From positions 7,170,540 through 7,234,539 of the forward strand of contig NC_135569.1 in the NCBI RefSeq assembly GCF_964340395.1: a stretch of 64,000 bases of DNA, in the 5' to 3' direction. Positions within the stretch are counted from its first letter, which is position 1. The number at the start of each line of letters is the position of its first letter. The position numbers and the translations under genes are program-made. This document shows, piece after piece, positions 14,504 through 29,500 of this stretch. This stretch comes from Glandiceps talaboti (lineage: Eukaryota > Hemichordata > Enteropneusta > Spengelidae). Under the pieces are notes generated by a model. The model was not told the origin of the DNA and did no database searches. It saw nothing but the letters and a program-made list of their open reading frames with translations.

Positions 14504-17500
14504 TTAGGCCTGATAAGTTGTTGAAGAAACTTGCCCACCATGTCCTGTCCAGTTGGTGTGGACGAATTTACCAGGGTCGCTTAGCAACTCGTAGGTGTGA
14601 GCTCCGAAGTAATCTCTTTGTGCCTGTGAAGAAAAAAAGAACAGCACAAAACTCATTTTTTTGTTTCTAGCTTTACTTCAAATTTACATTTGAAATTCAA
14701 GTTTTATGAACATTTTGATTTCTTGCTGTGAACCTACATATATGTATTTCTGATATAAATTATTATATGTTAATAATGAATACTATAGCCCCCCCCCCTC
14801 CCCTTCACACTTTACTCATTGGGAGGGGAGGAGCTAATGTTATAAGGTAATAATAAATGCTATAGTCCCACTCCCCCTTCACACCATGCCCATTGGGAGG
14901 GGAGGAGTTAATGTTATAAGGTAATAATAAATGCTATAGCCCCCTCCCCTTTACACCATGCCCAATTTGGGCGGGGAGGAGCTAATGTCATATGGTAATA
15001 ATGAATGTATACATACCTGAATGAGATTGGCTGGTAATCTAGCAGATCGGTAGCCATCATAGAAAGCTAAGGCTGTACTAAAGCATGGGGTAGGAACTCC
15101 AAGCTTGACTGCAGTGGCTACAACATGTCTCCAAGAGGCCTGTAATTCAATACAATAGGTTACCCATGATGCAAAAACCAAGATGGCTAACTGTTGAAAA
15201 TTTGCATATCTAAATTAGCTGACATTATGTGTATAATCATGATACTGTAGAAATTATTTCCGTTTTGCTAAGTTGTAGCAGACAATTTATCTTGTTGGTT
15301 ATCAGTTGGAAAGTAAACAATTAGCCCCATAAAACTCATTGAGACCATGTGTGGTCATTTTAGTGTCAGTTTACTCTCTTGTCTAGCTGCATGTGGATTC
15401 AAACTTCATTAATTACTAGTATCACATCACACATGCACACATACATACACAGTGTTTTACACAACAAAATTCTTCATAAAGAAACGGTACTATGTATGAG
15501 GTGATGATAGCCCCAATTTTGAGCGAGGGCATTGTATTCTCAATTTCCTGTTTGCAGTCTCAAATGGCCTATTGGGTAGTAATCTCCTAAGTCTTTATCA
15601 GTTACTGCTCAGTAACTACAGTAGTTTTCCTTAATTCATCGCTAGGTGTCGTCCTTCTATAGTACTATAAAAGCCTGAAAAGGCTACCTTACGTCATTAC
15701 CTTTCTTCACACTGTAACAGTAACATCTCAGACAGTGTTACTGGTCATTCCTAGACAGTGTTACCGGTCGTTCCTTCATTAACTATGTCATTGTCAGGGA
15801 AAGGCAGGTCAAAAAAGGCAAGAAGTCCTGTAAGTCGTCCGTGCCTGTTACTCAGCTGAATGAAAGACGGGACTGAACACCAGTGGCTTTTGCTATGAAC
15901 CCTGATGAAGACAATAACACCATTACAAACAGTATTGTCTCTGAGGTTTCAGAAACCGCAGAACAAGTTTTACCTGCAGCTATAGAAGATTTTCCTTCAA
16001 CTATATATAGTTCTGCTCCAGATTCAATTCTACAAGTAGCATCACAAGTCACTCAACTTCTAGCCCAGGAGTGGTCGGATAGTGTACCAGGCAGACCACG
16101 TACACGTATTGACCAAGGCCATGATGACGGTAGTAGCACAACACATGCTGCTACGTGCGGCATCTTGTACTTGTACATCCACTCAGCAGGCATGCTTACC
16201 GAGTTTGAGTATTGGTAGAAAACACAAGCCTTAATTCTAGGGTAAGTGTACCAATTCCTACCAAGCAGAGGCGTATTGTAGAACCCGAGTATGATAATTC
16301 TGGTTCCGACGTGAGTGATTCTGACGAGTCTGGTAATTCTGAAGTTGCGTCTTCCCCTCCTATAACAGTTTAATCCTGGAACAAGCCTGTATTTGATGAA
16401 TCTACGTCTGCATTTGCTTAGGTTCCTGACTATCATGCTGCCGTTCCTGGTTGGAACATGGACGCTTCCACAGCCGAATGGTTTTCTAGAAGAGCAGACC
16501 GTCCCTTATTATATTCTGTAGTTCAACAGTTACAACAGAAGTATATGGTACCAGACCAATTCGAGCCATATTTCAAGGCACAGGAATTGCCATCTTCTGT
16601 ACGGAATCTAATCAAATCTAGCAAGTCAAGTTATCGTAACCATGACCGTTCATATTACAAGGTTCATCAGAACTTCAACTTATCTATTCGCCCAGTTCTT
16701 CAAGCCCTGGAAACCATTATTTCTCCAGAATTTGACCCGGTGCAGCATGTACCAACAATTAGAGAGGCACTTGGCGATGCTATCCATCTTATGACCACGG
16801 CCAGCTACGCGTTAGCAGAGGTTCATCAGGCAAGATTGAAGCCCTTCTTTCATAGTGAATACAAGGAGTTATTGCAAGACGCCAAGCCGACTTCACAGAG
16901 ATTTTTTGGTGGAAATTTGGTGAAGGCTATAAACAACTCCAAGAAGTCAGTCAATGTTTTTCATGTTGTTTCCAGAAATGACAACAGGTCAGTTAAACAA
17001 ATCGGAAACCAGTCTGGGTATTACAAGGGTGGAAAAAACAGTCAGCGAAACACCAACAACTACAACCAAGACAATAAAAAGAAGAAGTACCAAAAGGGTT
17101 CAGGCAGACCAAAAGGAAAAGGTAATTACACCTCTTCCAACCAGGATAAACAGCGAATTTGTAAAGTCATCAATACCAGTTGCAGGCAGACTCCAGTATT
17201 TTATAAACACTTAAAACAATTACACAAAACACTTGGATTTCAAAGGTCATTCAAGGTTACAAACTTCAGTTAACATCAACTCCAGTTCAGTCAATCCAGC
17301 CAATTACCAACCCAACATCCAGCAAGCAGTATCAAATCATTCAGATAGAAATAGAAAATTTACTTCACAAACAGGCCATAGTTCCAGTCAAACATCAACA
17401 AGATCAGTTCGTTTCCAGAATCTTCACTGTTCCAAAGCCATCAGGGGACTACAGGGTAATTAATTATAGATCTCAAAGAACTGAACAAGTACATCAAAAA

Positions 17501-20500
17501 GATTTTTTTTCAAAATGGAGAGTCATCCTGTCATAGAACAATTGCTAAGCCAGTATTATTTCATGATGTCAATAGATCTAACAGATGTATACTTCATGAT
17601 TCCATTCATGCAGACCATCAAAAATATCTCTGTTTCAAATTCCAGTGGATAAACCAACGCTACAATACCAATACACTTGCCTACCATTTGGGCTCACTTC
17701 AGCACTCGGGCTATTCACAAATGTTATGAAGATTCCACTTGCTCACGCTCGTTCACGGTGAATTCTTTGCAGCATATATGGATATGGAACCTCTACAAGC
17801 TGCTCAGAAAGGTAATGACGTTAGGTAGCCTTTTCAGGCTTTTAAAGTACTATGGAAGGATCACACCTAACAATGAATTAGGGAACGCTACTGTAGTTAC
17901 TGCTATGTTCCCTCAATGACTTCCAATTCGACGTCCTTAAGGTAGGCAAACTTTCCAATTCACATCACAAATCTCTGCGATTACGTCATAGGTTCACACA
18001 GAAGATCCACTTAGATTTCGCAGAGCTGCTGATGGTAATTTCAACTTCAAAACAGCTTTCTGTGCTTATAAGTGCACAAGGCTTGGTTTGGTGTGGAGAG
18101 CTGTTTGAGCAGCAACACTAAGACAAGTCTCTGGACTAAGGTCAGGACGACACTGCAATATTCTTTCTTCAGACTTGACCAGAAATGTTGTACATATAAA
18201 TAAAACAATAAATAAACTTTACTTACTTGACACTCGTCAATGGCCTTATGGAAGAAATCATCCAGAATCAGGTTTGTGATGGCAGGGTTCTTATCAAAAG
18301 CTGCCTTGATCTTTCCTAGGAAAACACTGCCAAAAGATACGAAGAGAAAATTCTATGTGACAGTGACACAGGAACTAGTAAACCCACAACTTGTTCACTT
18401 CGCTCAAATAACAAAAATCTATTTCATGTACCCCGTAGTAATACAAAGTCGTGTGATTAGTGTGTTTTCTCATGAGCAGTGCCAGTCTAATGGAACAGTA
18501 TATGACTTCAACTTTGTTCTTTACCAACTGTTGATAAATTCAAGAAGGACATCAAGACACATCTGTATGCAAGAGCTTTTTCTAACTTTTTACAATGATG
18601 TACAGTACTATTGTTCCTGTTCAGTGCCACAGAACACTACTGATTGATTGAATGATTGATATTATGTAATATTATGACGGGTAACACAAGAAATCCAAAA
18701 TAGTTTTTGTTTACCTTCTAATAATGCAACCACCTCTCCACATCAGAGCAATACCTCCATAGTTCAGATGCCAATTGAATTGCTTGGCTGCTTCACGTAA
18801 CAACATAAAACCTTGTGCATATGACACAATCTTGGATGCATACAATGCCTAGAAGAAAAACAAATTATAAAGTAAATGTACTTTTGTAAAGCACTTCATT
18901 CAGGTGGGGTTCATCACTTTATCATCATTTGGCACAAAAATCTAGCCAACAGTGCTACATTTTATTGTCTGGTTCAACAAAAATCTTAGTAATATTACTA
19001 CATTTTTTTGTCTTGCTTGACAAATATCTCTGTTTGGAGAATTTTTGTTGAGCCAGACGATGAAATGTAGCAGTGTTGGTAAGAATTTTGTTGAACCAGA
19101 CGATAAAATGTAGCAGTGTTGGTAAGAATTTTGTTGAGCCACACATGATAAGATGGAGCACATCGTCATACATCACCGCCCTCTACGTCAAGTCTTATCA
19201 GCCAATATTTTTCGTTGCGTCAGCTGGGAAAAAATGCTCTAGCTTGTGAGATTGGATGAAGCACTGTTAGTAAGAAATTTGTTGAACAAGATCAAATGTA
19301 GCACTGTTGGTTAGATTTTTGTTGAGCCAGATGATAAAATGTAGCACTGTTGGTTGGATTTTTGTTGAGCCAGATGATAAAATGTAGCACTGTTGGTAAA
19401 ACTTTTGTTGAGCCAGACGATAAAATTTTTGTTTTAGGATTTGTGAGTTTAATGGTAAGACATAAAATAGTATCTGAAGTAAAAGTTTAAACAGATATTT
19501 CAAGAAAGTGTAAGTGTCAAAGTTTATTTATGGTGGCAGCACTTGAAAAACAACAGCTAATTACTAACATACCTGACGAATTTGTTCAATGAATTCTGTC
19601 TTATCTCCAGTATATTTTGTCTCGGCAGGTCCTTTCAAGTGTTTGCTTGCTTCTACTCTCTCTTGTTGCAGAGCTGACAAACAACGTGCAAAGACAGCTT
19701 CTCCTACAGGTCAAATATAATCTGGTATTAGCAGAGCTCTATGCTATATGAGTGATTTTTGTTTCAGATTTCACCCCCTGATTTTGATTCAGTAAAAAAA
19801 CCTATTCAAATATTTTATGTCTCAGTAAGGCCTAATAAAAAAATTGTGTGGTTCCAATCATCCTCAATTTTAAAATAGGTGGGGTAAGTAGATTTTTATT
19901 TTTATTTGATTAATATATTTTTTCATGTGTGAATGTCTAGTTCACGTTTTCCATTGTTTTCCAAATGGTCTCTCCGTTATTTATTTCTTCCTATCAGATG
20001 TACAGCCATTACAGATTGGAAGAACAGTTTTATATTGTCTTTTTAAGTTGATATCAGTTTCTGCATCCACTATTTCCCGTGAGACGTCACAATTTTTGCC
20101 ATTTTATAATTTTTTTCTCAAATACGTAAACAACGTTCAGGGTCAGCAGTGAAAAACTAGGTGGGTCGGGAAACTGAAAGAATTATTTTTTTAGGCCTAT
20201 CTATGTCACAACCCATCAAGTCATATAAAATACTATAACCATACTATAACCTGACGAATTTGTTCAATCTCTCATATACCATATTGAAAGGTTCAAAACA
20301 TTTTTCTTTGTACATCTACAAATTTTCTAAAATTATAAAAAAGATTGCAAAAACGACGCTTCAGACTTACCGATCAGAGTAACAGGTACTCCATAGTCCA
20401 AGGCTGATATGGCGGTCCATTTACCGGTGCCTTTCTAAGTAGTGTAAAGATAACATCAAATTAATTACCTTCAAAGTTTTGGCTCACAAACCTGAATTGC

Positions 20501-23309
20501 AAACCAGATACTACTACAGAAAGGTAACTGTAGGCAAGCTATGATAGACATACACTAAAAGTACTTTCGAAAACTTACTATAGACTAGTCTAGATAGACA
20601 CAAGGTAAAACTACTGTGACAGAAGTCCATTTCACGTGAGTGCTGCCAGACTTTCATAAGCATAGCATGCGAAAGTGCAGCATAAAACATTACAAGTACA
20701 GTGTAAATTTTCCCTGAGTACCAACCAGTGTGTTGTCTAATGATAGCCAAATATTTGGTCAAAATGATAAAAACTGGGATTTCTTGTAAGTCACAATATA
20801 GTAAGAGATAAGGGAACATCAAATTTTGGTGCGTCACTACAAATTTTGTGTGTCTGTGGCACGTCAAATTACCTTAGCAGGTACACTGGTGCCAACACTG
20901 CCACTAACAGGGTATAGTGCTCTGTTATTATTACATAATACTAGCTAGTACATGTTTGTCTGATACAGCAAATTCTTGTAAAAATCATACTACATGATCA
21001 TGTGATTTCTTTACAACCCCATGCCTTCATTTGCATAATATCATTTGCATGTATAGGTATGCATTAATGTTTTCAGTACTGCACTGCAGTGCAAATACCA
21101 CTAGTATGTGTATACACTGGTACAAGTAGTAACCACTGCTACGTATGTAATAATATGCAAAGCTTATTATTGCACACAACCTTATTCTGGTTGAAATAAC
21201 TCACCTGTCCTGCGGCATCCCTGATCTTTTCAACTAGTGGTGTTCCATCTGTGTCTTTGAAGGCCAGGATGTCGGTTGTGATTTCAACCAGGAATGAATC
21301 TAGTTCACCTTTGTTCCAATCTGCAAACACCTACAAACCGTATACAAACAACACAGAATAATTTTGAATTTATGGTAAGTTTATATTCCTGAGATCATTT
21401 TTTATGTTGCGTATCATTGCTATCAATCACATGATATGATCTTTGCTGTCAATCCTATGATAGTTTTCTCATGGTCACATAGGTGACACTGCATACTCAC
21501 ATCACAACCACATGACACAATCTTACTCAGTCACATGACAACCACATGACACCTACATCACTCAAGGTTCAACATGTGTTACTGTGTGTCTGACTGATCA
21601 CACAGCTACTGAAAGTCACAAATAAAAGTTACTACATCAAACTACCTAACATCTACAATCGGTTGATTATACTGCCACCTAGTGGTCAGCTGCAGCTATG
21701 GAATTTGTCATTCTGATGAGGATTGTCGACCAAGAAAGCTAAATGTTAACAAACTTCAAACTGCTTGTGTGTTATAACCTTTGTAAATCATTGAATCTAC
21801 CAAGCTGGTGAACATTTTTGGTCAAAAAGTTACTACAGGTAGTGATTTGGCTAATCTTCTGATCAGACACCCACAGAAAATAACATGGCAACAGTGCAGA
21901 AAACCCCATAACAACCACTGATAAATCACAAAAGAACAGCTAACAGTCACATGGCATCTGCTGAGTCACATGATAACAGCAATCACATGACAACTACTGG
22001 CAATCACATGACAACTACTGATAATCACATGACTTACTTTACTCATTTCATCAGGGGTCATACCCAGTGTATCCTTCATGAGATGGTAGGCTTCACATGT
22101 GAGTTGCATATCACCATACTCAATACCATTGTGAACCATCTTCACATAATGACCAGCTCCATCTTCTCCAACCTATTAAAATAACAAACAGTAACTATGG
22201 TAACAGTGTGATAATCACAGTCAACAGATAAAAACATAGATAGGGTTATTGATTGTTTTTTGTTGTTGAAACTCAGGATCATGGATTTATCAAAGAGTAT
22301 ATAATATAGAACGAATATATACTAGCCTGGTGCCTACAAAAAAATTTCAAAATTACGTTTACTTTCAAAACGTTTTTGATATATATTACAAACCCTGAAT
22401 GACTTTTTTAATTTGTAAACTTTCTTGATATCAGAACAAGTCAGTGTGCCCTCTAATGATAGTCAAATTTTGTTGTTATAAGTCAAAATGAGAAAAACTG
22501 GCATTTCTTGTGAGTCACCATATAGTAAGAGATAAGGGAACACTAAATGTTGGTGCATCACTAGAAATTGTGTGTGTCAGTGGCACAGCAAATTGGCTTA
22601 GAGGGCACACTGACAACAGTGTACAATACTGTCCCCTCCCTCGTTGCAGAATTTGTCAATAAGTGGGTCCACAGTTTATTTGTTGTCATTTGACATGACA
22701 TGACAACCAATCCAATCCAACCCAAAGGCGTAACATTTGATCTTTTCAATCACCTTGCCTGGCCAAAATATGATCATCATTGAATTGTTTTCCCTTCACA
22801 ATCTTGACAATTAGTTTTTGCCTGGGAGCAACATTGCCTAAACAAGATACACCCCATCTCCAACCTGTGCAAATGAAATGGTTGCTTTTCGACCCTGAAG
22901 GTCAAAGTCAGAGTCAAATCTAATGATATGAGGAGGAAAATCACAATTGACAGTATAGGGGTACACATATGAATTCATTCTGTTTTTACTATTTCAGAGC
23001 TATCATACAAATGGTGATTTTCAGAACAAACAAGGCCACAATTTGTTTTGTTTTTTGTTTTTTTTGGTTTTTTTTTTGGGGGGGGACTTTTTTTGGTATC
23101 TGGTAAGTGCAAAATATGAGGGACAAAATGAAAGTTTGAGTGTTATTAACACCCTTATAACTTACCCAGTCACAGCATGGTTCTCCATCAGCCTTTGCAC
23201 AAATACTTTGAAATATATCTTTAATATGAGGCCTATAAAATTAGACAAAATGATCATAACTAATTATACTCTATTCGTGTCTGTGTATAATCCTCAATAA
23301 TCTTGTTCA

Positions 23310-23393
<84 letters not shown>

Positions 23394-23462
23394 TCACTCT
23401 CTCCCACGTCTATATCTCTGTTAATCTGTCTGTCTGTCTGAGTCTGTCTCTCTCCCCATCTA

Positions 23463-23493
<31 letters not shown>

Positions 23494-23495
23494 GA

Positions 23496-23527
<32 letters not shown>

Positions 23528-26500
23528 TTCTCTCTTTCTCTTTCTCTCTCTCTCTATCTCTCTCTGAGGCTGTCTGTCTGTCTATCAATCAATCAAATGA
23601 TCCGTCAATCAATCAATCAATCTGGTACATACACAACTTACCAAGCTTCAGGAGCACCACCGGGCATAAGAGAGGGTCCATATCTGGCACCATCTTCACC
23701 ACCACTGACACCGCTACCACAATACAGTATTCCCTTCTCTTTCAAAGCTTTGCAACGCCTCTATCAAACCAATGGACAAACATGGTTTAGTGAATGACTG
23801 TGTAAAATGTAAGGTACATGTACCTATGAGTTAGTAACATCTTATGTGTGATTGTGTGTATATGTCTGCAGAAAATCACTGGGAGCAATTCCTGGCACAA
23901 AAAAATAAAATAAATAAATTTAAAAAAAATTACATATTTAAAAAAAATCTTTGTTGAACTAGACGACAAAATTGCACAACTTTTGTTTAGCCAGGCAATA
24001 AAATAGCAGTGTTAATAGTAAAAATTTTGTTGAGGTCAGGTGACATGTTGTTCGAAGTTTCCTGTTTTTAACTGCACTAGGCTATAAGGGGTGAGACACT
24101 TTTGTTGAAGAACTCCAAACAACAGAAATGGGTTCTAAGCAAATAAACAGGATGAAAATTTAGACAAAACTGACAACTTACTATTGTGTCCGTGTACTCT
24201 GAATTGCCACCATCAATAATGATATCTCCTGCTTCCATCAGTGGTACCTGAAATTGTCAGACATACAGAAGAGGGAAAAATAATGAAATCAAATCAAATG
24301 AAGTTCTATTTCATTGTTGCAAACCACAGCCTCTTTTATGGCACCGTCCATAGTGCGCCATTCGTTATTTCACAGTATGGCGAGAGAAATAACAGCTATG
24401 GTTTGCAAGAATGTGTTATTTGTGAAGTGTGTGGTAGGGATAAATCTACCTGATGTTAAGACTTTACTGGGGTAGTACAGTTTGATCCAGTTTGTTCATG
24501 TATTTTTTACTATGGTATAAGGTATGGGAATATATACATGTATTCATGGAAGCTGGAGAAGGGGGGGGGGGACACCAGAGGAGGGGGAGGGGGTATAGGT
24601 GTGCCCTGGTAGATTTAAATTACAAGCACAAACACAAGTCTACATTCTACCAGAATATAACTTTATAAGGAATAAGGAGTCAAGAGTCTTGGAAAAGTGT
24701 GAAATTCTGCAAAACTCTACATAATGTTAAAAAATCATGAGTCAAAAGTCTACACGAGTTGAAAAAGGGATATCAAGCTACAGTACATACGGACATATAT
24801 ATCCCCTTTTAATATACACATGTCAATGAGAACCTCTCCTCAGCCTAAGAGACACAAGAAAATGTCAATAGGCCATTCCAGACTGCAAACAGGAAGTTGA
24901 GAATACAGCACCCTCACTCAAATTGGGGGGTATCATCACCTCATAGTACCGTTTCTTAAGAGCTTTGTCCCTTGGTATTCTGTAGAAGTGTAAATAAGGG
25001 ATGTTTTTTGTATTGTTCAGATATCGAGGAAAGCAGCAGTGCTCTATGATTAATCAAGTAACCTATACTATGTATACCCCCAAAGTACACACAGACAGGA
25101 AGTAGAGCACAATCCATGGCAAAATTTTGGAAATGTCTATTCACACAATAACCTACCAGTTTGTCCACAAAGGCATCAACAGCTGCTCCAGCTTTGACCA
25201 GCATCATAACACGGCGTGGTTTCTTCAGTTTGGACACCATTTCTTCCAAAGAATGTGCTCCAATTACCTTAGTACCTTTGGCTTCATTTGCCAAGAAGCG
25301 GTCAACTTTCTCCACTGTACGGTTAAAGGCACAGACCTACATGTAGAGAGACAAAGAGGACTTGAAAATGGAACTTACGATAATTTTGAAATATTTCAAC
25401 TGTCAATATGCTCAATTTGGGTATGTCACCTTACGTCTATTCACAGGGAAAAAGGACATGTATGAAATATGAAAAAACAGTGAGAGGAAACAATATTTTA
25501 AACTTGATTTGAAATAAAGGGAAAAAAGTATAAGAAATCCGAAAAAATAACGAGAACAAAATTGATTATTGTCCTTTTCCCTGTGGTCTATTTTATTTCT
25601 TGGCTGGTTGCAGCCAAGATCTAGTGAATAAATGATTGCAATCTGTAAGGTATGATAAGCTAGGACGTCCTCACATATCGGTCAACACATTCCAAGCATT
25701 GGAAAGACAAAAGACTCAACAATTTTTGCCACTTGGGACATTATTCCACAGCTAACTGTAGTGTAATTTGTACAATGCCCTTTCCCAGGGTTTCACGACA
25801 ATAGACCTGTTGCCGGTTCCGGGATCCATTACGTGTCTCTCCATACAACGCCATGCATTGTGCACTCTTTCCCAGGGTTTCACGACAATAGTCCTGTTGC
25901 CAGTTCCAAGATGCATTGCGTGTCTCTCCATACACGCTGAGGGGTTGCATGTGCTACTCAGGGGGATGGTTGTCACCTGATCGACTGTACCCTGGGTTCA
26001 CTCGTAAAATCACTCTCTATCATTGATGGCGTTTAATCTTTGTTCTTTAAAATCACTCGTAATCAAAGAGGTCAACATGTCTATCCATCATTTCCTGATA
26101 AAAATGTTATTTCAAACTTAATAAAGACAAAACAAGACTAACTATAACAACGTTACATAAAAGCCGCCCTCGTGCAATGCTTCTTGGAACCGGAAATGTT
26201 GACTATTGTTCGTTTTCAGCAAAAAGATATAATGTATTTAGTATTTAAATATTGGTAACTTAAATATATTCACAGATTTATTGCCAATTGATTTGATATC
26301 AATTAGTAGTCAGAATATGTTTACATAATATACTCAGAATGATGTCACACTCCGAGTTATTTAGAGAATAGTTGAAATTAAATGCTGGTAGAAATATATC
26401 ACAGCTGTATCTTACCACAAAGCCATGGTCATTCATATTCAAAATCAGGTTCTGGCCCTGTAACATGAATTGAAAGGAAAAGGCTGTTAGAATCAGACAA

Positions 26501-29500
26501 TGTGTATAGATGTCCGTGGGGTGCAACTCCTCAATGAGTCCTAGACATAAGAAGAGATTAGAAGCCACAGATAACGTTTAGACTAGTGGACATGGTTAGG
26601 TATGATCAAATTGATATAAAGCACAATTCAAGAATTGCATTCTCGGTGAATATCACTGCGCTGAAGAGCCACTTAGCTGACTTAGCTAACTAAGTTAATT
26701 CTAGTGTTTGAGGGATGCTAAATCCTAGTTTTCAGTGCCCCGGGGCACTAACTTGGGGGAGGGGGGAACACTTTTTCCCTAGCTACCACAAACCAGGTAC
26801 ATACATGAGGTAATATAGTGAGCACACAAATATTAATACCATACGAGTCGATAATCAATCACAGAATTCTGCCCAATTGGAGGCAGTTACAATGTCCAAA
26901 TATGGTATATTTGTCATATCAGGACGTTATTGATACATTATTTACATCATTCTAACAGTTTGGGGTTTACTCATTTCCATGAATAACTTTAGATTCATGA
27001 TTTCTTATTGGACTAGATGGGGTGAAAATCTTAAGATTGGAAGCCACAGATAGGCGCTAGACGACCTGTAACACTAAACACTGCAGCAAAATCTATCCTA
27101 CAACAAAGTCTACCTCATTATAATATTTAATTAATATATTCATGGAAATTATGACTTGATTACTTACCATGACGGCCAAACCAATCAAACCAATATCTGC
27201 ACTGTAGCAAAAAACAAACAACAATAGCAACGGTCATTATTTGGAAAGAGGGAAAATGTAGAGTAGCAAATATCATGCAATGAATCTTCTAGATTCGAGG
27301 ATAGCCCCAACTTTACATCTTAGTTAGTTTTGGCCTTGAGAGGTGACTCAACACTATTTGGGGTTGGGGTTGGGGTTGGGGGGGGGGGAGGGTGAGGGAG
27401 GGGGTGTTACTCCTTTGAAAAGTTATATAGACATAAAATTGGTCTATATGTTTTGGCACATCCCATTCTAAAATAGGGTGTGCTTTTTTGGCTTGGGGTT
27501 GGGGTTGGGAACCATATTAGTTTTCATCCTACAAAAATGATTTTGCTTTTAATAGAATCTGTTTTGTAACCCTAAATACATTTATTTCTTTATAAAAATG
27601 GCATCAAAACAAGAAATGGAAGAAACAGTAAATACATGGCACTAAAATATATTAAAGTGTCAACAGCCTTTTTTTCACTGAATACTGGATTTGTATTCAT
27701 CTACATAGTACTACATATTGATTTGACACTGATTTGTGGTTTTCAAAACAATTTTCAAATTTGGCCAATTAGGTTGGGGGTGGGGTGGGGGGTTCTGAAG
27801 CCTAACTAAAGGAATTTGGTTATTTATCCTATGTTGAACTATTGATCTTGCCATAATACATCCACATACATTCTGAGTCTCAGTATCAGACACTTCCTTG
27901 TACAACAGGATGTGTACTATAAATTCCAATAAAAAATTGGTATAGGGAAGTTCTCTACCATTTCACTTTCATATGCACGCCTGAATATTTTACATTTCCA
28001 TGGCAACATTACTTGATTTCCATGGCAACATCATCAGATTTTCATAGATTGAATGAATAGCAATATCCTTTATTACAATCACAGCTGACAATGCATACTA
28101 AGTATTGGCAGATATGACCTTTGACCTTTCCATTCAAGCTTGTTTACATACCGCGACAATAATGATTTTAACTTAATATTATAGTGCAACTCCTGTAAAT
28201 GACAACGGCTCATTATTGTTATCTAGAAAGATGACTACATGAAAATTGCAATACATTTTACAGCATACATACTGCAAGTCATGACTTCATGTATTGTCAT
28301 CATTAAAAAAATAATTTATATTATACAATATTCTAAAAACCCTCGTACTGGATTTCACAAATCATCAGATAATTTCTTTGATGTTAAAATGTTATTAAAA
28401 AAATATCAGAGTCTTATAAATAAAAATAATGTATTCTGTGTCTATACATTTCTGGTTGAATGGCTTTGTGCTGAGTAACATCGTACCGGGGGGTGCCCAC
28501 CCTAACGCCTTGCGCATGAATGTTGTTACCACTTTGCATACATGTACATGTACATACATGCAGTATACCAGGATTTCAAGGCCATTTTGGATTATGCTTG
28601 AAAATTTGCTTGAGAAGAAAAAAGTTGAGTGACAGAATTTATAACCCTGAACAGTTAAGGCTATATAGGATAATAAATTATCTGCACATACAGATACATT
28701 TAGCTAGCACCTTGGTTCACTTGCCTGCAATGTATTGAGTGGTCTGTGGGAAGCCTGTTTCTTATCTATCTAAATTGTTCTTAGGGAACATAAAATGTGC
28801 ATGATACGCAGTCGTTTGACGATCCCTCACTGTTTTGCCTGTAACTGTGTCATGTTTGTTGACTCCATGGGACTATGTGTACCTGTCAGTCTGGATTTGA
28901 TATCCAGTGAACCAAAGTCCCTGTATTGCAGGACCCTGACTGAACAGTGCAGTGAATGAGGGAACCAACCCCACATTTCTTTGCAATTATGCATGGCAGC
29001 ATAATTAAATATCATGAAATTGCTCTCCAGAATCGAAAGCTTGCAGAAATATCTATATTTTGTGCAGTGGCATTCCCACCGAGCACTAGCAAATGACTGA
29101 ATCACCACACTAGATTGAATATGTTGTTTTGTTTTAACCTATAGTCTACACCCTTCTGTATAGGGGAGTATACCCCTGTAAATGCATACCGTTATGCAGT
29201 GCGAGTCATCGTAAGCAATGTCTCGGGAGTAACCAATCGCTATGCATATCGGAGCGACGACCTCTCTTTCTACGACCACGACGAACCTATCTATATAAAT
29301 GTCCGAGAAAGAACTCCGTGTACATCATGGCAATAAACGTTTATAACGTGTGTACATGATGATGTACACCTCTTGCATGATTGTCAACGACCGTGAGCCG
29401 TGCATTTGCCACACTCACGGAAGTCTTTCTAAATTCTAGCATGCACAAGTTTACAACATGTCTAATAAAGTCAGCAATAACATAAATTGTTTCTCCCTGA

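Noticed and set aside
14392-14670. 92-codon plus-strand frame over the PGD last exon
   Set aside because: Antisense of PGD exon 15, which continues the PGD protein in phase to its stop.
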